DNA from: Lentzea pudingi
Lineage (GTDB): Bacteria > Actinomycetota > Actinomycetes > Mycobacteriales > Pseudonocardiaceae
DNA: 64,000 bases
Assembly (NCBI RefSeq): GCF_014646255.1
Contig: NZ_BMNC01000004.1
Coordinates: 636,480-700,479 of the forward strand
Direction: 5' to 3'
The notes under the pieces are model-generated. The model saw only the letters and a list, made by a program, of their open reading frames with translations, was not told the DNA's origin and made no database searches. Position 1 is the stretch's first letter. Each line of letters starts with the position of its first letter. Shown piece by piece: positions 7,167 to 16,526 of this stretch. A program made the translations under genes and the position numbers.

Positions 7167-10078
7167 GCCAACGCGCGGCGGACGCGTTCGAGCAGTTCGG
7201 ACTCCACGTACGGCTTGGTGATCAGCACCTCGTCGTCGAGAACCTCGTCGGTCGTGTAGCCGGACATGTAGATCACGGCCGGCGCGGCGCCCGTCGAGCG
7301 CAGCAGCCGGACGAGCTCCGGGCCACCCATCTTCGGCATCACGACGTCGGTGAGCACCAGGTCGATGGTGCTGCGGTGCGCGGTGGCGAGCTGCAGCGCC
7401 TCCTGACCGTCGCCCGCCTCGATCACCGCGTAGCCCGCGATCTCCAGTGAGCGCCTGGTCATGACGCGCACCTGGGCGTCGTCCTCCACGAGCAGCACGG
7501 TGCCGACGCCCTGGTGCGTGGTCGGGCGGCGCGCGCACGGTGCTTCGGCCTTGCCGTCGCGTTCGTGCGGCACGGGCAGGTAGACCTCCACGGTCGTGCC
7601 CTCGCCCGGTGCGCTGATCAGTTCGATCTGCCCGCCGGACTGCTGCACGATGCCGAACACCGTGGACAGGCCGAGGCCCGTGCCCTTGCCGACCGGTTTG
7701 GTCGTGAAGTACGGCTCGAACACCTGCGCCTGCACGTCCGGGGCCATGCCGCCGCCGGTGTCCTGGACGCGCATCACGACGTACTCGCCCGGCCGCACAC
7801 CGACGATCCGGCCGCTGTCGCCGCTGCCGAGGGTCCTGCCCGCGATCTCGATCCGCAGCGTGCCGCCGTCGGGCATGGCGTCGCGGGAGTTGACCGCGAG
7901 GTTGAACAGGATCTGCTCGACCTGACCCGCGTCCGCCCACACCTGCGCGACGCCGTCCGGCAGGTGCATCTCCAGTTCGATGTGGTCGCCGACGAGCGTG
8001 CGCAGCATCGAGTGGACCTTCGTGAGGTTGTGCCGCAGGTCCAGGGACTCCGGGTGCAGGACCTGCTGGCGGGTGAACGCGAGCAGTTGCCTCGTCAGGT
8101 TCGCGGCCCGTTCGCCAGCGTGCCTTATGTCCTCGATCGCCGTGCGCCGCGGATCGTCCTGAAGGGTGCGTCGCAGCAGCATCTCGCTGTTGCCGTTCAC
8201 GACCGTGAGGATGTTGTTGAAGTCGTGCGCGATGCCGCCGGTCAACCGGCCGATGGCTTCCATCTTCTGTGCGTGCCGTAGCTGCGCCTCGGTCTCGCCG
8301 ACGCGTTCCTCGAGCCGTGCGCGCGCGTCCTTCAGCTCCTGCATCAGCCTGATGCTCCGCAGCGCACTGCTGAGCTGCTGCTGCACGGCCTCGTAGATCC
8401 AGCCGGGCTCCGGGCCCTCCTCGAAGATCACGTACCCGAGGTTGTCCTCGTCGGTGTGCAGCGGCGCGATCAGCGCGTTGAACGGCGTGGTCCGGCGGAA
8501 CGGGTACGGCGTCAGGTTGATGGTGGGGAACGGGGTGTCCGGCGGGGGCTTGAGCTCGCCGTTCTCGTAACGGACGAGGGTGCGCGCCGTGCCTGGCGTG
8601 TCGTACGCCATGACGTGACAGCCCGGGATGGCGAGGCGGGGGAGCTCCTCGGCCAGTGCGGTCGTCAGCTCGTCCACGTCCCGTGACGCGATGAGCCGTT
8701 GGCCTGCTTCACGCACCGTCTGGTCGTGACGCTCGTGCGATAGGTACTTGAACCGTGCGTCCGTGGCGAACGCATCGCCCAGAAGAAACTGAACGCGCAG
8801 CCACAGGTCGTTGATGATGGTCGCGTCGCTGATGCGGGCCGTCACGAACCGATGCAGGTCGAACAGCGGTGGCCACCACTGCGCCGGTTCGCACCCGGCG
8901 CGCGCACTCAGGCGGATGTACTCGGCCAGCAGTTTCAGGAACTCCGCGCCCTCGACCTCACCGCGGCCCGCCGCCATCAGCTCGACGACCAGCTGTTCGG
9001 CCCAGCCGTCCGGCAGCTGCGCGGAGGGTTGCCCGAGCGAGTCGCGCAGGTGGTCGGCCACCGTGGACGCGGTCGCGGACTCGTTGATCCCGATCCGGTC
9101 GTGCGCGGGGGCGTGGTCGCCGAGCCCCGCCGGCAGGCAGCCGCACGACCGGCGCACGATCAGCTCGGTCGGCATGGTCTGCCGGTGCCGCGCCGGCTCA
9201 CCCCGCACCAGCGCCACCGCGAGTTCGGCGGCCCGGAAACCCATCTCGTGGAACGGCGCCCTGACGGTGGTGAACGCGGGCGCCGCCGCGTCGATGTCCA
9301 CCTCGCGCTGCATCCTCGCCGCCGCGCTGTAGCCGAGGTCGTGTGTGCGGACGTTCGTGTGGTTGCCGTACCCGACGACGGCGACGTCCTCCGGCGTGCG
9401 GAAACCCAGTTCCTCCAGCGCGGACACGACCCCGATCGCGTAGTCGTCGTTCGCGGCGGCGACGGCGTCCGGTGGTTCGTCGATCCGCGCGAGCATCTTG
9501 CGCACGGTCTCGGCGGCGCGGTTGGGTTCCCAGATGAACGAACCCGGCATCGTGACGAGCGCGGGATCGAACGGGATTCCGTGGTTGCGCAACGAATCCG
9601 CGTACCCCAGGAACCGCTCACGGGCGCCCGCATGCGTTTGCGGCCCGCGGACGAACGCGATCCGGCGCTTGCCGTGCACCTCGATGAGGTGGTCGACGGC
9701 CTGCTTCATGCCGCCCCGGTTGTCCATCAGGATCGTTGGCCACTGGGCAAGGCTCGTCTCGACGCTCACGATGGGCATCGGCGCGTACCGCTTCACGTAC
9801 TCCTGCATGCCATCGGAGCCGATGAGCTGCCCCACGCGCGTAGTCCACACCACGAGCGCATCGATGCGGTTCGGCGAAATGAGGTCGTAGACCGTGTTCG
9901 CACGACGCTTGAGCGGATCCGGGTGGTCCAGCTCGCTGCCGACGAAACACACGAGGTCGCACCCGAGCCGCTGAGCGCCGTCACTGACACCACGCCACTG
10001 CTCGCCCGCGAGCTCGATCAGCGGGCCAGCGGTGATCATCCCGATAGTGGGACGTCGCTTCGCACTGCCGTTCGCCAC
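7154..10078 (-). CDS. Hybrid sensor kinase with LacI-type sugar-sensor domain and receiver
   Basis: The product is about 974 aa. Residues ~10-310 match the periplasmic-binding-protein-like sensor of LacI/GalR regulators (KRRPTIGMI, DALVVWTT, ANDDYAIGVVSALEELG, VVGYGNH), but the N-terminal LacI DNA-binding helices are absent. A helical linker and a GAF-like region follow, then a coiled coil, a HisKA domain with H618 in GGIAHDFNNIL, a HATPase_c domain (QVEQILFNLAVNSRDAMP, DTGGGM, GLGLST) and a C-terminal receiver with D911 in TDVVMPKMGG. There is no transmembrane segment, so it should sense a small cytoplasmic ligand. The GTG at 10078 follows a G-run; an in-frame TTG at 10096 is possible. Confidence 0.88.
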   Translation of the reverse strand: MANGSAKRRPTIGMITAGPLIELAGEQWRGVSDGAQRLGCDLVCFVGSELDHPDPLKRRANTVYDLISPNRIDALVVWTTRVGQLIGSDGMQEYVKRYAPMPIVSVETSLAQWPTILMDNRGGMKQAVDHLIEVHGKRRIAFVRGPQTHAGARERFLGYADSLRNHGIPFDPALVTMPGSFIWEPNRAAETVRKMLARIDEPPDAVAAANDDYAIGVVSALEELGFRTPEDVAVVGYGNHTNVRTHDLGYSAAARMQREVDIDAAAPAFTTVRAPFHEMGFRAAELAVALVRGEPARHRQTMPTELIVRRSCGCLPAGLGDHAPAHDRIGINESATASTVADHLRDSLGQPSAQLPDGWAEQLVVELMAAGRGEVEGAEFLKLLAEYIRLSARAGCEPAQWWPPLFDLHRFVTARISDATIINDLWLRVQFLLGDAFATDARFKYLSHERHDQTVREAGQRLIASRDVDELTTALAEELPRLAIPGCHVMAYDTPGTARTLVRYENGELKPPPDTPFPTINLTPYPFRRTTPFNALIAPLHTDEDNLGYVIFEEGPEPGWIYEAVQQQLSSALRSIRLMQELKDARARLEERVGETEAQLRHAQKMEAIGRLTGGIAHDFNNILTVVNGNSEMLLRRTLQDDPRRTAIEDIRHAGERAANLTRQLLAFTRQQVLHPESLDLRHNLTKVHSMLRTLVGDHIELEMHLPDGVAQVWADAGQVEQILFNLAVNSRDAMPDGGTLRIEIAGRTLGSGDSGRIVGVRPGEYVVMRVQDTGGGMAPDVQAQVFEPYFTTKPVGKGTGLGLSTVFGIVQQSGGQIELISAPGEGTTVEVYLPVPHERDGKAEAPCARRPTTHQGVGTVLLVEDDAQVRVMTRRSLEIAGYAVIEAGDGQEALQLATAHRSTIDLVLTDVVMPKMGGPELVRLLRSTGAAPAVIYMSGYTTDEVLDDEVLITKPYVESELLERVRRALAQDA

Positions 10079-10093
10079 AAAACCCCCGCTACT

Positions 10094-10120
10094 CAACGCG
10101 ATTGGGGATGATACGCGTTG
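10094..10120. promoter_or_regulatory. Inverted repeat in the divergent kinase / LRV gap
   Basis: CAACGCG and CGCGTTG form perfect 7-bp arms 13 bases apart in the short gap between two divergent genes. It could be an operator for either or both. No regulator is assigned. Confidence 0.35.
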
Positions 10121-10129
10121 TCGGGGGGA

Positions 10130-11518
10130 ATGCCTGCCGTGTTACCAGGGAGATTGGTGAACGCTGTACTGGAGGGCCTGGCGTCGAACCCCGCGCTGCC
10201 GGGTTTCCTGCTCGACCGCCTGGTCACGTCTGCCGAGCTCGCCACGGTCCTCGCGGATCGAAACGATCTGGCTCCGCACCACGTGCGCGCGTTGCTCGCT
10301 CACGGCGACTCGTCGGCCGTGCACACACTGCTGGAAAAGAAGTTGGTCCATCCGGACGACGTACCGATCGCGAACGAATCGGTGGCCCTGGTCCTGACCG
10401 GACACGCCGACTCGGATCCCGCACTGGCCCGCGCCCTCGCGTTCCACCCGGACCCGTCCATTCGGGCAAAACTCCCGGAGTGGGCGTGTTCGCTACCCAA
10501 GGACGTGATCGCACTGCTGGCCCGCGACCCGTCCCCATCAGTCGTCGCCGAACTGGTGCTGTTCCACGAGTTGCCCCTGCCGCTGGCGTCGACGGTGAGC
10601 CGCCACCCGGACCCCGGCGTGCGCCGAGCACTGGCCTCCAGCCCGCACACGCCCGCCTCGGTGCTGGCGTCGCTCGACCAGGGGGAGCTGGCCCGCGAAC
10701 TGGCCGACAACCCCGCGACTCCTGCTGCGGTCGCAGCAGACCTGCTGCCGCACCACGCCTCCCGCTACTTCCTGGCCGGACGCACCGACCTGCCTTCGAG
10801 CGTCTACGAACAGCTCGCCTCGGAACTCGAACCGGGCATCCTGTCGCAGCTGGCCGCGAACCCGGCCGTCCCGGTCCCGGTCCTGCGCCAGCTCTCCGGC
10901 ACCCGCGCGTTGCGTCCCGCGGTCCTGCGCAACCCGTCGATCCCGCTGGACCTCCTGACCGACCTGGCCCCGGCCGCGCGCATCGGCCCCGACCCGGTGC
11001 CCCGCATCGCTTCCGCCTCCGCGGTGGAACTCCGGGAACTGGCCGCGTCGCCGGTGGCGCAGGTGCGGTTGATGGTGGCCTTGCGCGCCGATCTGCCCGC
11101 GGAGCTGTTCGCGCGTCTCGTGACCGACGCTGATCACGGTGTGGCTGCCGCGGCCGCTCCGCGGGCGACCGCTGCCCAGCTGTGGGAGCTGGTGTCGCGG
11201 CACGGGGTGCCGGTGTTCGCCGCGGTGGCGCGGAGCCCGTTGTGCCCGCCGGAGTTGTTGCACCACATGGCTTTGCGGGCCGGTTCGGAGGGCGAGGTGT
11301 GCCGGGCGGTCGCCGGGCACGCTGCCGTTCGGGGTGAGACTTTGGTGTTGTGCTTGGAAGATGCCCGTGCTCGGCACCTCGCGGCTGCTCATCCGCACCT
11401 GCCGGTGGGGACGATCCTGGAGTTGCTGGGAATCGAGTTCACGGCGGGTGCCGCGGCGGCGAACCCGTCGTTGCCGCTGCGGGTGATGGAGGAACTGGTC
11501 AGCTCCGCCACCTGGTGA
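10130..11518 (+). CDS. Leucine-rich repeat variant (LRV-like) protein
   Basis: This ~462-aa protein consists of short helical repeats of the type NPxxPxxVLxxL (for example ANPAVPVPVLRQL, RNPSIPLDLLTDL, ANPSLPLRVMEEL). This is the pattern of LRV/HEAT-like repeats, which form a right-handed solenoid used for protein binding. There is no signal peptide or catalytic motif. The start is uncertain: the ATG at 10130 is only one base from the G-run, and GTG at 10139 or 10157 are alternatives. It is divergent from the hybrid kinase and followed by a strong terminator. Its partner is unknown. Confidence 0.75.
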   Translation: MPAVLPGRLVNAVLEGLASNPALPGFLLDRLVTSAELATVLADRNDLAPHHVRALLAHGDSSAVHTLLEKKLVHPDDVPIANESVALVLTGHADSDPALARALAFHPDPSIRAKLPEWACSLPKDVIALLARDPSPSVVAELVLFHELPLPLASTVSRHPDPGVRRALASSPHTPASVLASLDQGELARELADNPATPAAVAADLLPHHASRYFLAGRTDLPSSVYEQLASELEPGILSQLAANPAVPVPVLRQLSGTRALRPAVLRNPSIPLDLLTDLAPAARIGPDPVPRIASASAVELRELAASPVAQVRLMVALRADLPAELFARLVTDADHGVAAAAAPRATAAQLWELVSRHGVPVFAAVARSPLCPPELLHHMALRAGSEGEVCRAVAGHAAVRGETLVLCLEDARARHLAAAHPHLPVGTILELLGIEFTAGAAAANPSLPLRVMEELVSSATW

Positions 11519-11560
11519 AGCTCGTGCGCGCAGCGGGATCAGCAGGCTGCGCAACGAAAA

Positions 11561-11586
11561 GGCCCCCAGGCCGAAGCCTGGGGGCC
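11561..11586. terminator. Bidirectional terminator hairpin
   Basis: A perfect 11-bp GC stem (GGCCCCCAGGC / GCCTGGGGGCC) closes on a CGAA loop between the convergent LRV gene and pgl. It can serve both strands. AAAA precedes the stem, which gives a short U-run on the minus strand. Confidence 0.85.
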
Positions 11587-11593
11587 GGAGAGC

Positions 11594-12373
11594 TCAAGCC
11601 AGTGGTGGCTTGAACAACGCCGGGACCGCCGAAGCGGCCGCCGAGTCCAGCAACCACAACGTGCGGCGGCGGCCACGAGCGCCGGCGGCGGGCAGTTGCA
11701 CCTCGCCGGCACCGTCCAGTGCCATCGCCACGGCGGCGGCCTTGGCCTCGCCGGTCGTCATCAGCCAGACCTCCTGCGCGGACCGCACCGACGCCAGCGT
11801 CAGCGACACGCGCGTCGGCGGCGGCTTCGGGCAGTTGCGCACGGCCACGACCGAACGCTCCTTCTCGTGCACCGCAGGGGAGTCGGGGAACACCGAGGCC
11901 ACGTGCCCCTCCTCGCCGACGCCCAGCATGCAGACGTCGAACGAGGGCACGTCGCCGTGGTCCTCCGGCCGCGCGAGAGAAGCCAGCAGTGACGCGTACT
12001 CCGCCGCCGCGGCCTCCGGGTCGTCGCCGAACTTGCCGTCCGAAGGCTCCATCACGTGCACCCGCGACGGGTCCACCGAAACGTGGTCCAGCAGCGCGGC
12101 CCGTGCCTGGGTCTCGTTGCGCTCGGCGTGCCCCGAGGGCAGGAACCGCTCGTCGCCCCAGAACAGGTCCACCCGCGACCAGTCCACCGCGTCCCGCGCG
12201 GCGTTGCGGTTCAGGTGTTCCAGCACCGCGGTACCGGTGCGGCCGCCCGTCAGCACGACGGACGCGGAGCCGCGCGCTGCCTGGGCGTCGACGATGCGGG
12301 TCACCAGGCGGGCCGCCGCGGCGGCGGCCAGGAGGTCGCCGTCGCGGTGGACCACCACTTGCGGGTTGCTCAC
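11594..12373 (-). CDS. pgl: 6-phosphogluconolactonase
   Basis: This 259-aa protein hydrolyses 6-phosphogluconolactone, the second step of the oxidative pentose phosphate pathway. Family motifs are present: LTGGRTG near residue 43, the WGDERFLP block near 72, and MLGVGEEGHVASVFP near 150 with the conserved histidine. The GTG start overlaps the opcA stop by four bases. It is the last gene of the tkt-tal-pgi-zwf-opcA-pgl operon, as in mycobacteria (devB), and a terminator hairpin lies just beyond its stop. Confidence 0.95.
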   Translation of the reverse strand: MSNPQVVVHRDGDLLAAAAAARLVTRIVDAQAARGSASVVLTGGRTGTAVLEHLNRNAARDAVDWSRVDLFWGDERFLPSGHAERNETQARAALLDHVSVDPSRVHVMEPSDGKFGDDPEAAAAEYASLLASLARPEDHGDVPSFDVCMLGVGEEGHVASVFPDSPAVHEKERSVVAVRNCPKPPPTRVSLTLASVRSAQEVWLMTTGEAKAAAVAMALDGAGEVQLPAAGARGRRRTLWLLDSAAASAVPALFKPPLA

Positions 12374-13380
12374 GAACCAGCCTTCGCCTTCGACTTCTTG
12401 GGAGCGGAACCGTTGGTCGCCTCCGCGGCGGCGGGTGCCTCGTCCTTCGCCGTGTGCGCGCGGCCCTTCACGACCTTCGCGAGCGACTTGAGCGCCGCCG
12501 CGTAGACCTCGTCCGGGTCGAGCCTGCGGAGTTCCTCGGCGAGGCAGTCGCGCACCGAACGACGCTGCAGCGCGACCCGCCGCGACGGCTGGCCGGGCTG
12601 GGTCAGCGTGCCGACCTTGCCGTCCGGCCGCAGCAGGTCGACGGCGCCGGAGGGACGGCCGAGCCGGACCTCCACGATGCCTTCACCCGACGTCGCCTTG
12701 AAGCGCTTGGCGGGCACCTTCAGCCGGTCCGTCAGCCACGCGGCGAGCAGGTCCGTGGACGGCGAGTCGGCCTCACCGGTCACCTCGGCGTCCACGACCT
12801 TCTCGTACGGTGGGAGGTCCAAAGAGGACGCGAGCATGGCGCGCCACAGCGTCAGCCGCGTCCACGCCAGGTCCGTGTCACCCGGCGCGTAGTGCGCCCG
12901 CCGGGACTCCAGGGCCTTGATCGGGTTCTTCTCGGCCGCGGCGTCGGTGATGCGACGCTGCGCGAGCTGACCGATCGGGTCCTTCGAAGGCGACACGGGC
13001 GCGTCGAACGGCCACCACGCCACGACCGGGGTGTCCGGCAGCAGCAGCGGCATGACGCACGAGGCGCCCTCCTTGGCCAGTTCTCCGTACAGACGAAGAA
13101 CAACGACCTCGGAGGCACCCGCGTCGCCACCGACGCGGATCTGCGCGTCCAGGCGGGGAGCCGCCTGACGAGCACCGCGGGCCACGACGATCACGCGACA
13201 CGGGTGTTCGCGCGAAGCGTCGTTCGCCGCGTCGATCGCGGCATCGGTGCGCTGGCCGTCCTCGGTCACGATGACGAGGGTCAGCACGCGACCCAGGGTC
13301 GTCGCACCGCCTTCGTCCCGCAGCCGGACCAGCCGCGAGTTGATCTGGGAGGTGGTGGTCGAGGGCAGGTCGATGATCAC
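12370..13380 (-). CDS. opcA: Glucose-6-phosphate dehydrogenase assembly protein OpcA
   Basis: This 336-aa protein matches OpcA, which assembles or allosterically activates glucose-6-phosphate dehydrogenase in cyanobacteria and actinobacteria. The N-terminus MIIDLPSTTT and the central region PVVAWWPFDAP are typical. The last ~35 residues are a low-complexity Ala/Lys tail. The GTG start overlaps the zwf stop and its own stop overlaps the pgl start, so translation is coupled along zwf-opcA-pgl. The placement next to zwf is what is known for the family. Confidence 0.95.
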   Translation of the reverse strand: MIIDLPSTTTSQINSRLVRLRDEGGATTLGRVLTLVIVTEDGQRTDAAIDAANDASREHPCRVIVVARGARQAAPRLDAQIRVGGDAGASEVVVLRLYGELAKEGASCVMPLLLPDTPVVAWWPFDAPVSPSKDPIGQLAQRRITDAAAEKNPIKALESRRAHYAPGDTDLAWTRLTLWRAMLASSLDLPPYEKVVDAEVTGEADSPSTDLLAAWLTDRLKVPAKRFKATSGEGIVEVRLGRPSGAVDLLRPDGKVGTLTQPGQPSRRVALQRRSVRDCLAEELRRLDPDEVYAAALKSLAKVVKGRAHTAKDEAPAAAEATNGSAPKKSKAKAGS

Positions 13381-14918
13381 GGACGCCTCCAGTGCCTTCC
13401 GGTCCTGGCGGTCATCGCGTCCGCCGAGGGCGGACCCCAGGTCCCAGCCTTGTACTTCTCCAGAGCCGGCTCGTCCTTGCGCGCCCAGAACTCCAGCACC
13501 GGGTCGAGGATCTCCCAGGAGAGCTCGACCTCGTCGTTCTTCGGGAACAGCGACGGCTCACCGAGCAGCACGTCGAGCAGCAGCCGCTCGTAGGCCTCCG
13601 GCGACGACTCGGTGAACGAGTGGCCGTAACCGAAGTCCATCGTGACGTCGCGGACCTCCATCGTGTTGCCCGGCACCTTCGACCCGAACCGGATCGTCAC
13701 GCCCTCGTCCGGCTGAACCCGGACCACCAGGGCGTTCTGACCGAGCTCCTCGGTCGCGGTGTCGTCGAACGGCAGGTGCGGCGCCCGCTTGAACACGACG
13801 GCCACCTCGGTGACACGGCGGCCCAGGCGCTTGCCGGTGCGCAGGTAGAACGGCACCCCGGCCCAGCGGCGGGTGTTGACCTCGCAGGTGATCGCGCCGA
13901 ACGTCTCGGTCTTCGACTCGGGCGAGAAACCGCCCTCCTCCAGCAGGCCCGGGACCTTCTGACCGCCCTGCCAGCCACCGGTGTACTGGCCGCGCGCGGT
14001 CGTCTCCTCGAACGGCTCCGCGGGACGCGTCGCCGAGAGGATCTTCACCTTCTCCGCCCGCAGGTCCGACGGCTTGAAGGAGACGGGCTCCTCCATCGCG
14101 ATCAGCGCGAGCAGCTGCAGCAGGTGGTTCTGGATGACGTCGCGCGTCGCGCCGATGCCGTCGTAGTACCCGGCGCGGCCACCGAGACCGATGTCCTCGG
14201 CCATGGTGATCTGCACGTGGTCGACGTAGTTCGAGTTCCAGATGGGTTCGTACAGCTGGTTCGCGAACCGCAGCGCCAGGATGTTCTGCACGGTCTCCTT
14301 GCCGAGGTAGTGGTCGATGCGGAACACCGACTCCTCGGGGAAGACCTCGTTGACCGTGCGGTTGAGCTCCTTGGCCGACTTCAGGTCGTGGCCGAACGGC
14401 TTCTCGATGACGACACGGCGCCACTGGTCGGGTGCCGTCTGGGCGAGACCCGCGCGCTTGAGCTGGTTGACCACCGTCGGGAACGCGCCCGGCGGAATCG
14501 ACAGGTAGAACGCGTGATTGCCGCCCGTGCCGCGCTCGGCGTCCAGAGCAGCGAGACACGACGCGAGGTTGTCGAACGACGCGTCGTCGTCGAACGTGCC
14601 CTGCACGAACCGGATGCCTTCGGCGAGCTGAGCCCACACGGCCTCGTTGAACGGCGTGCGCGCGTGCTCCTTGACGGCGTCGTGGACGACCTTCATGAAG
14701 TCCTGGTCGGCCCAGTCGCGGCGGGCGAACCCGACGAGACCGAAGCCCGGCGGCAGCAGACCCCGGTTCGCGAGGTCGTAGATCGCCGGCATGAGCTTCT
14801 TGCGCGACAGGTCACCGGTGACACCGAAGATGACCAGCGCGCTCGGACCCGCGATGCGGGGCATGCGCTTGTCGCGCGCGTCCCGCAGCGGGTTGTGCCA
14901 CTTGGCGGATGTGGTCAC
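13377..14918 (-). CDS. zwf: Glucose-6-phosphate 1-dehydrogenase
   Basis: This 513-aa enzyme oxidises glucose 6-phosphate to the lactone and makes NADPH. It has the Rossmann motif GVTGDLSRKK near residue 33, the active-site signature RIDHYLGKE near 197 with the catalytic His close by, and full family length. The GTG start overlaps the pgi stop by four bases. It is followed by opcA, its activator. Expression should follow the single operon promoter upstream of tkt. Confidence 0.97.
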   Translation of the reverse strand: MTTSAKWHNPLRDARDKRMPRIAGPSALVIFGVTGDLSRKKLMPAIYDLANRGLLPPGFGLVGFARRDWADQDFMKVVHDAVKEHARTPFNEAVWAQLAEGIRFVQGTFDDDASFDNLASCLAALDAERGTGGNHAFYLSIPPGAFPTVVNQLKRAGLAQTAPDQWRRVVIEKPFGHDLKSAKELNRTVNEVFPEESVFRIDHYLGKETVQNILALRFANQLYEPIWNSNYVDHVQITMAEDIGLGGRAGYYDGIGATRDVIQNHLLQLLALIAMEEPVSFKPSDLRAEKVKILSATRPAEPFEETTARGQYTGGWQGGQKVPGLLEEGGFSPESKTETFGAITCEVNTRRWAGVPFYLRTGKRLGRRVTEVAVVFKRAPHLPFDDTATEELGQNALVVRVQPDEGVTIRFGSKVPGNTMEVRDVTMDFGYGHSFTESSPEAYERLLLDVLLGEPSLFPKNDEVELSWEILDPVLEFWARKDEPALEKYKAGTWGPPSADAMTARTGRHWRRP

Positions 14919-16519
14919 GAGCCGTCCTCCTGGACTGCCTCGACGAGCTGGGCCAGTCCGGCGATGCGGTCCTCGAGGTGCAGGCGCAGCACCGGGCGAC
15001 CGTGTTCGGCCAGGACCTGACCGTCACCGAGCGCCTGCGCGAGCTGCAGCTGCGCCAGCGTGTAGGGACGGCCGGGCACCTCCAGGTCGTCACCGGACTC
15101 GCCGGTGATCTGGATGAACACGCCGTTCTGGTGACCGCCCTTGTGGTACTGGCCGGTCGAGTGCAGGAAGCGCGGACCCCAGCCGAACGTGGTCTGCAGG
15201 TGCGTCCTCTTCGCGATCTCCGCACGGAGCAGCTCGAACGACGCGTCGTCGATCCTGTCCAAGTACGCCTGAACGGAGATGTAGCCGTGCTCGGGCGCCA
15301 CTTCAACGATCGCCGCCAGCGCTTCCGCGACGGTGTTGACCTTGCGCGGCGCCCAGTCCGTGCCGTGGCCCTGCACCGGACCGTCCACGAAGGACGGAAT
15401 CGTCGCGGCGACGGCCGGCGCGTCGAGCAGCGCGCGGGAGGCCTTCTTCGCGGCCTCGACGTCGGGCTGGTCGAACGGGTTGATGCCGAGCACCCGGCCG
15501 ACGAGCGCGGTCGCGTACTCCCACAGCAGGAACTGCGCGCCGAGCTTGCCCTCGACCGCGACGCTCGCCGAACCGGTGGCCGGTCCGATGGCGACGGTCG
15601 TGGCGTCCGAACGTGCGTTCACGAAGCCCTCGGCACCCGGACCCTCGACGACGACCGGCAGCAGGCCGGTGCCGTTCTTGCCGGTCGACTCGGCGATGAG
15701 CTGCTCGGCCCAGTCGCCGAAGCCCTTGATGCCGGAGCCGGTGTCGGCGAAGACGACCTTCTCGGCACCGTGCGCGTGCGCGGCACCGAAGATCGCGGCG
15801 AGAACGACCGCGGGGTTCTCGGCGGAGTCCTCCGACACGAGCTTCGCGACCTCGGCCGCGTCGTCGAGCAGTTCCTCGACGTTCGCACCCGCCAGGTAGG
15901 ACGGCACCAGGCCGAACGCCGTCAGCGCCGAGTACCGGCCACCGACGTTCGGGTCGGCGAGGAACACCTTGCGGTACCCCGCCTCCTCGGACGCCTTCTG
16001 CAGCGGCGAGCCGGGGTCGGTGACGACCACGATGCGCGACGCGGCGTCGATGCCCGCGTCGGTGAAGGCCTTCTCGAAGATGCGCCGGTGGCTGTCGGTC
16101 TCGACAGTCCCGCCGGACTTGGACGACACCACGATCACCGTGCGCTCGAGGTCACCGGCGAGAGCGTCGGCGACCTGGGCGGGATCGGTGGTGTCCAGCA
16201 CGACCAGCGGCACGCCCGCGGTCCGCGTGATCACCTCGGGGGCCAGCGACGAGCCGCCCATCCCGGCGAGCACGACGCGGTCGACGCCCTCGGCGTGCAG
16301 TTCCTCGCGCAGGGCCACGAGATCGGGGAGCAGGGCTCGCGACGTCTCGTGCAACGTCGTCCACGAGAGGCGGATGCCCGCCTCGGACTCGGCTTCCGGA
16401 CCCCACAGGGTCGGGTCCTGCGCGGTCAGCTTGCTCGGCACCGAATCCGCGACCAGGTCAGCAGCGATCGTGCTGACCTGGTCGGCGTTCGGTGACCTCA
16501 CGATTTCGACGGAGGTCAC
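14915..16519 (-). CDS. pgi: Glucose-6-phosphate isomerase
   Basis: This 534-aa protein interconverts glucose 6-phosphate and fructose 6-phosphate. It has two SIS-type sugar isomerase modules: VLAGMGGSSLAPEVI near residue 98, VVVSSKSGGTVET near 150, and the C-terminal HSTGQYHKGG region. The GTG start lies 7 bases after the tal stop. M. tuberculosis has pgi elsewhere, so its insertion between tal and zwf is a local rearrangement also seen in other actinomycetes. It lets the operon cycle hexose phosphate back into the oxidative branch. Confidence 0.93.
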   Translation of the reverse strand: MTSVEIVRSPNADQVSTIAADLVADSVPSKLTAQDPTLWGPEAESEAGIRLSWTTLHETSRALLPDLVALREELHAEGVDRVVLAGMGGSSLAPEVITRTAGVPLVVLDTTDPAQVADALAGDLERTVIVVSSKSGGTVETDSHRRIFEKAFTDAGIDAASRIVVVTDPGSPLQKASEEAGYRKVFLADPNVGGRYSALTAFGLVPSYLAGANVEELLDDAAEVAKLVSEDSAENPAVVLAAIFGAAHAHGAEKVVFADTGSGIKGFGDWAEQLIAESTGKNGTGLLPVVVEGPGAEGFVNARSDATTVAIGPATGSASVAVEGKLGAQFLLWEYATALVGRVLGINPFDQPDVEAAKKASRALLDAPAVAATIPSFVDGPVQGHGTDWAPRKVNTVAEALAAIVEVAPEHGYISVQAYLDRIDDASFELLRAEIAKRTHLQTTFGWGPRFLHSTGQYHKGGHQNGVFIQITGESGDDLEVPGRPYTLAQLQLAQALGDGQVLAEHGRPVLRLHLEDRIAGLAQLVEAVQEDGS

Positions 16520-16526
16520 TTGGTGA

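Noticed and set aside
13392..15020. Long plus-strand frame opposite zwf
   Set aside because: zwf motifs on the minus strand are complete; the opposite frame is a composition artefact.
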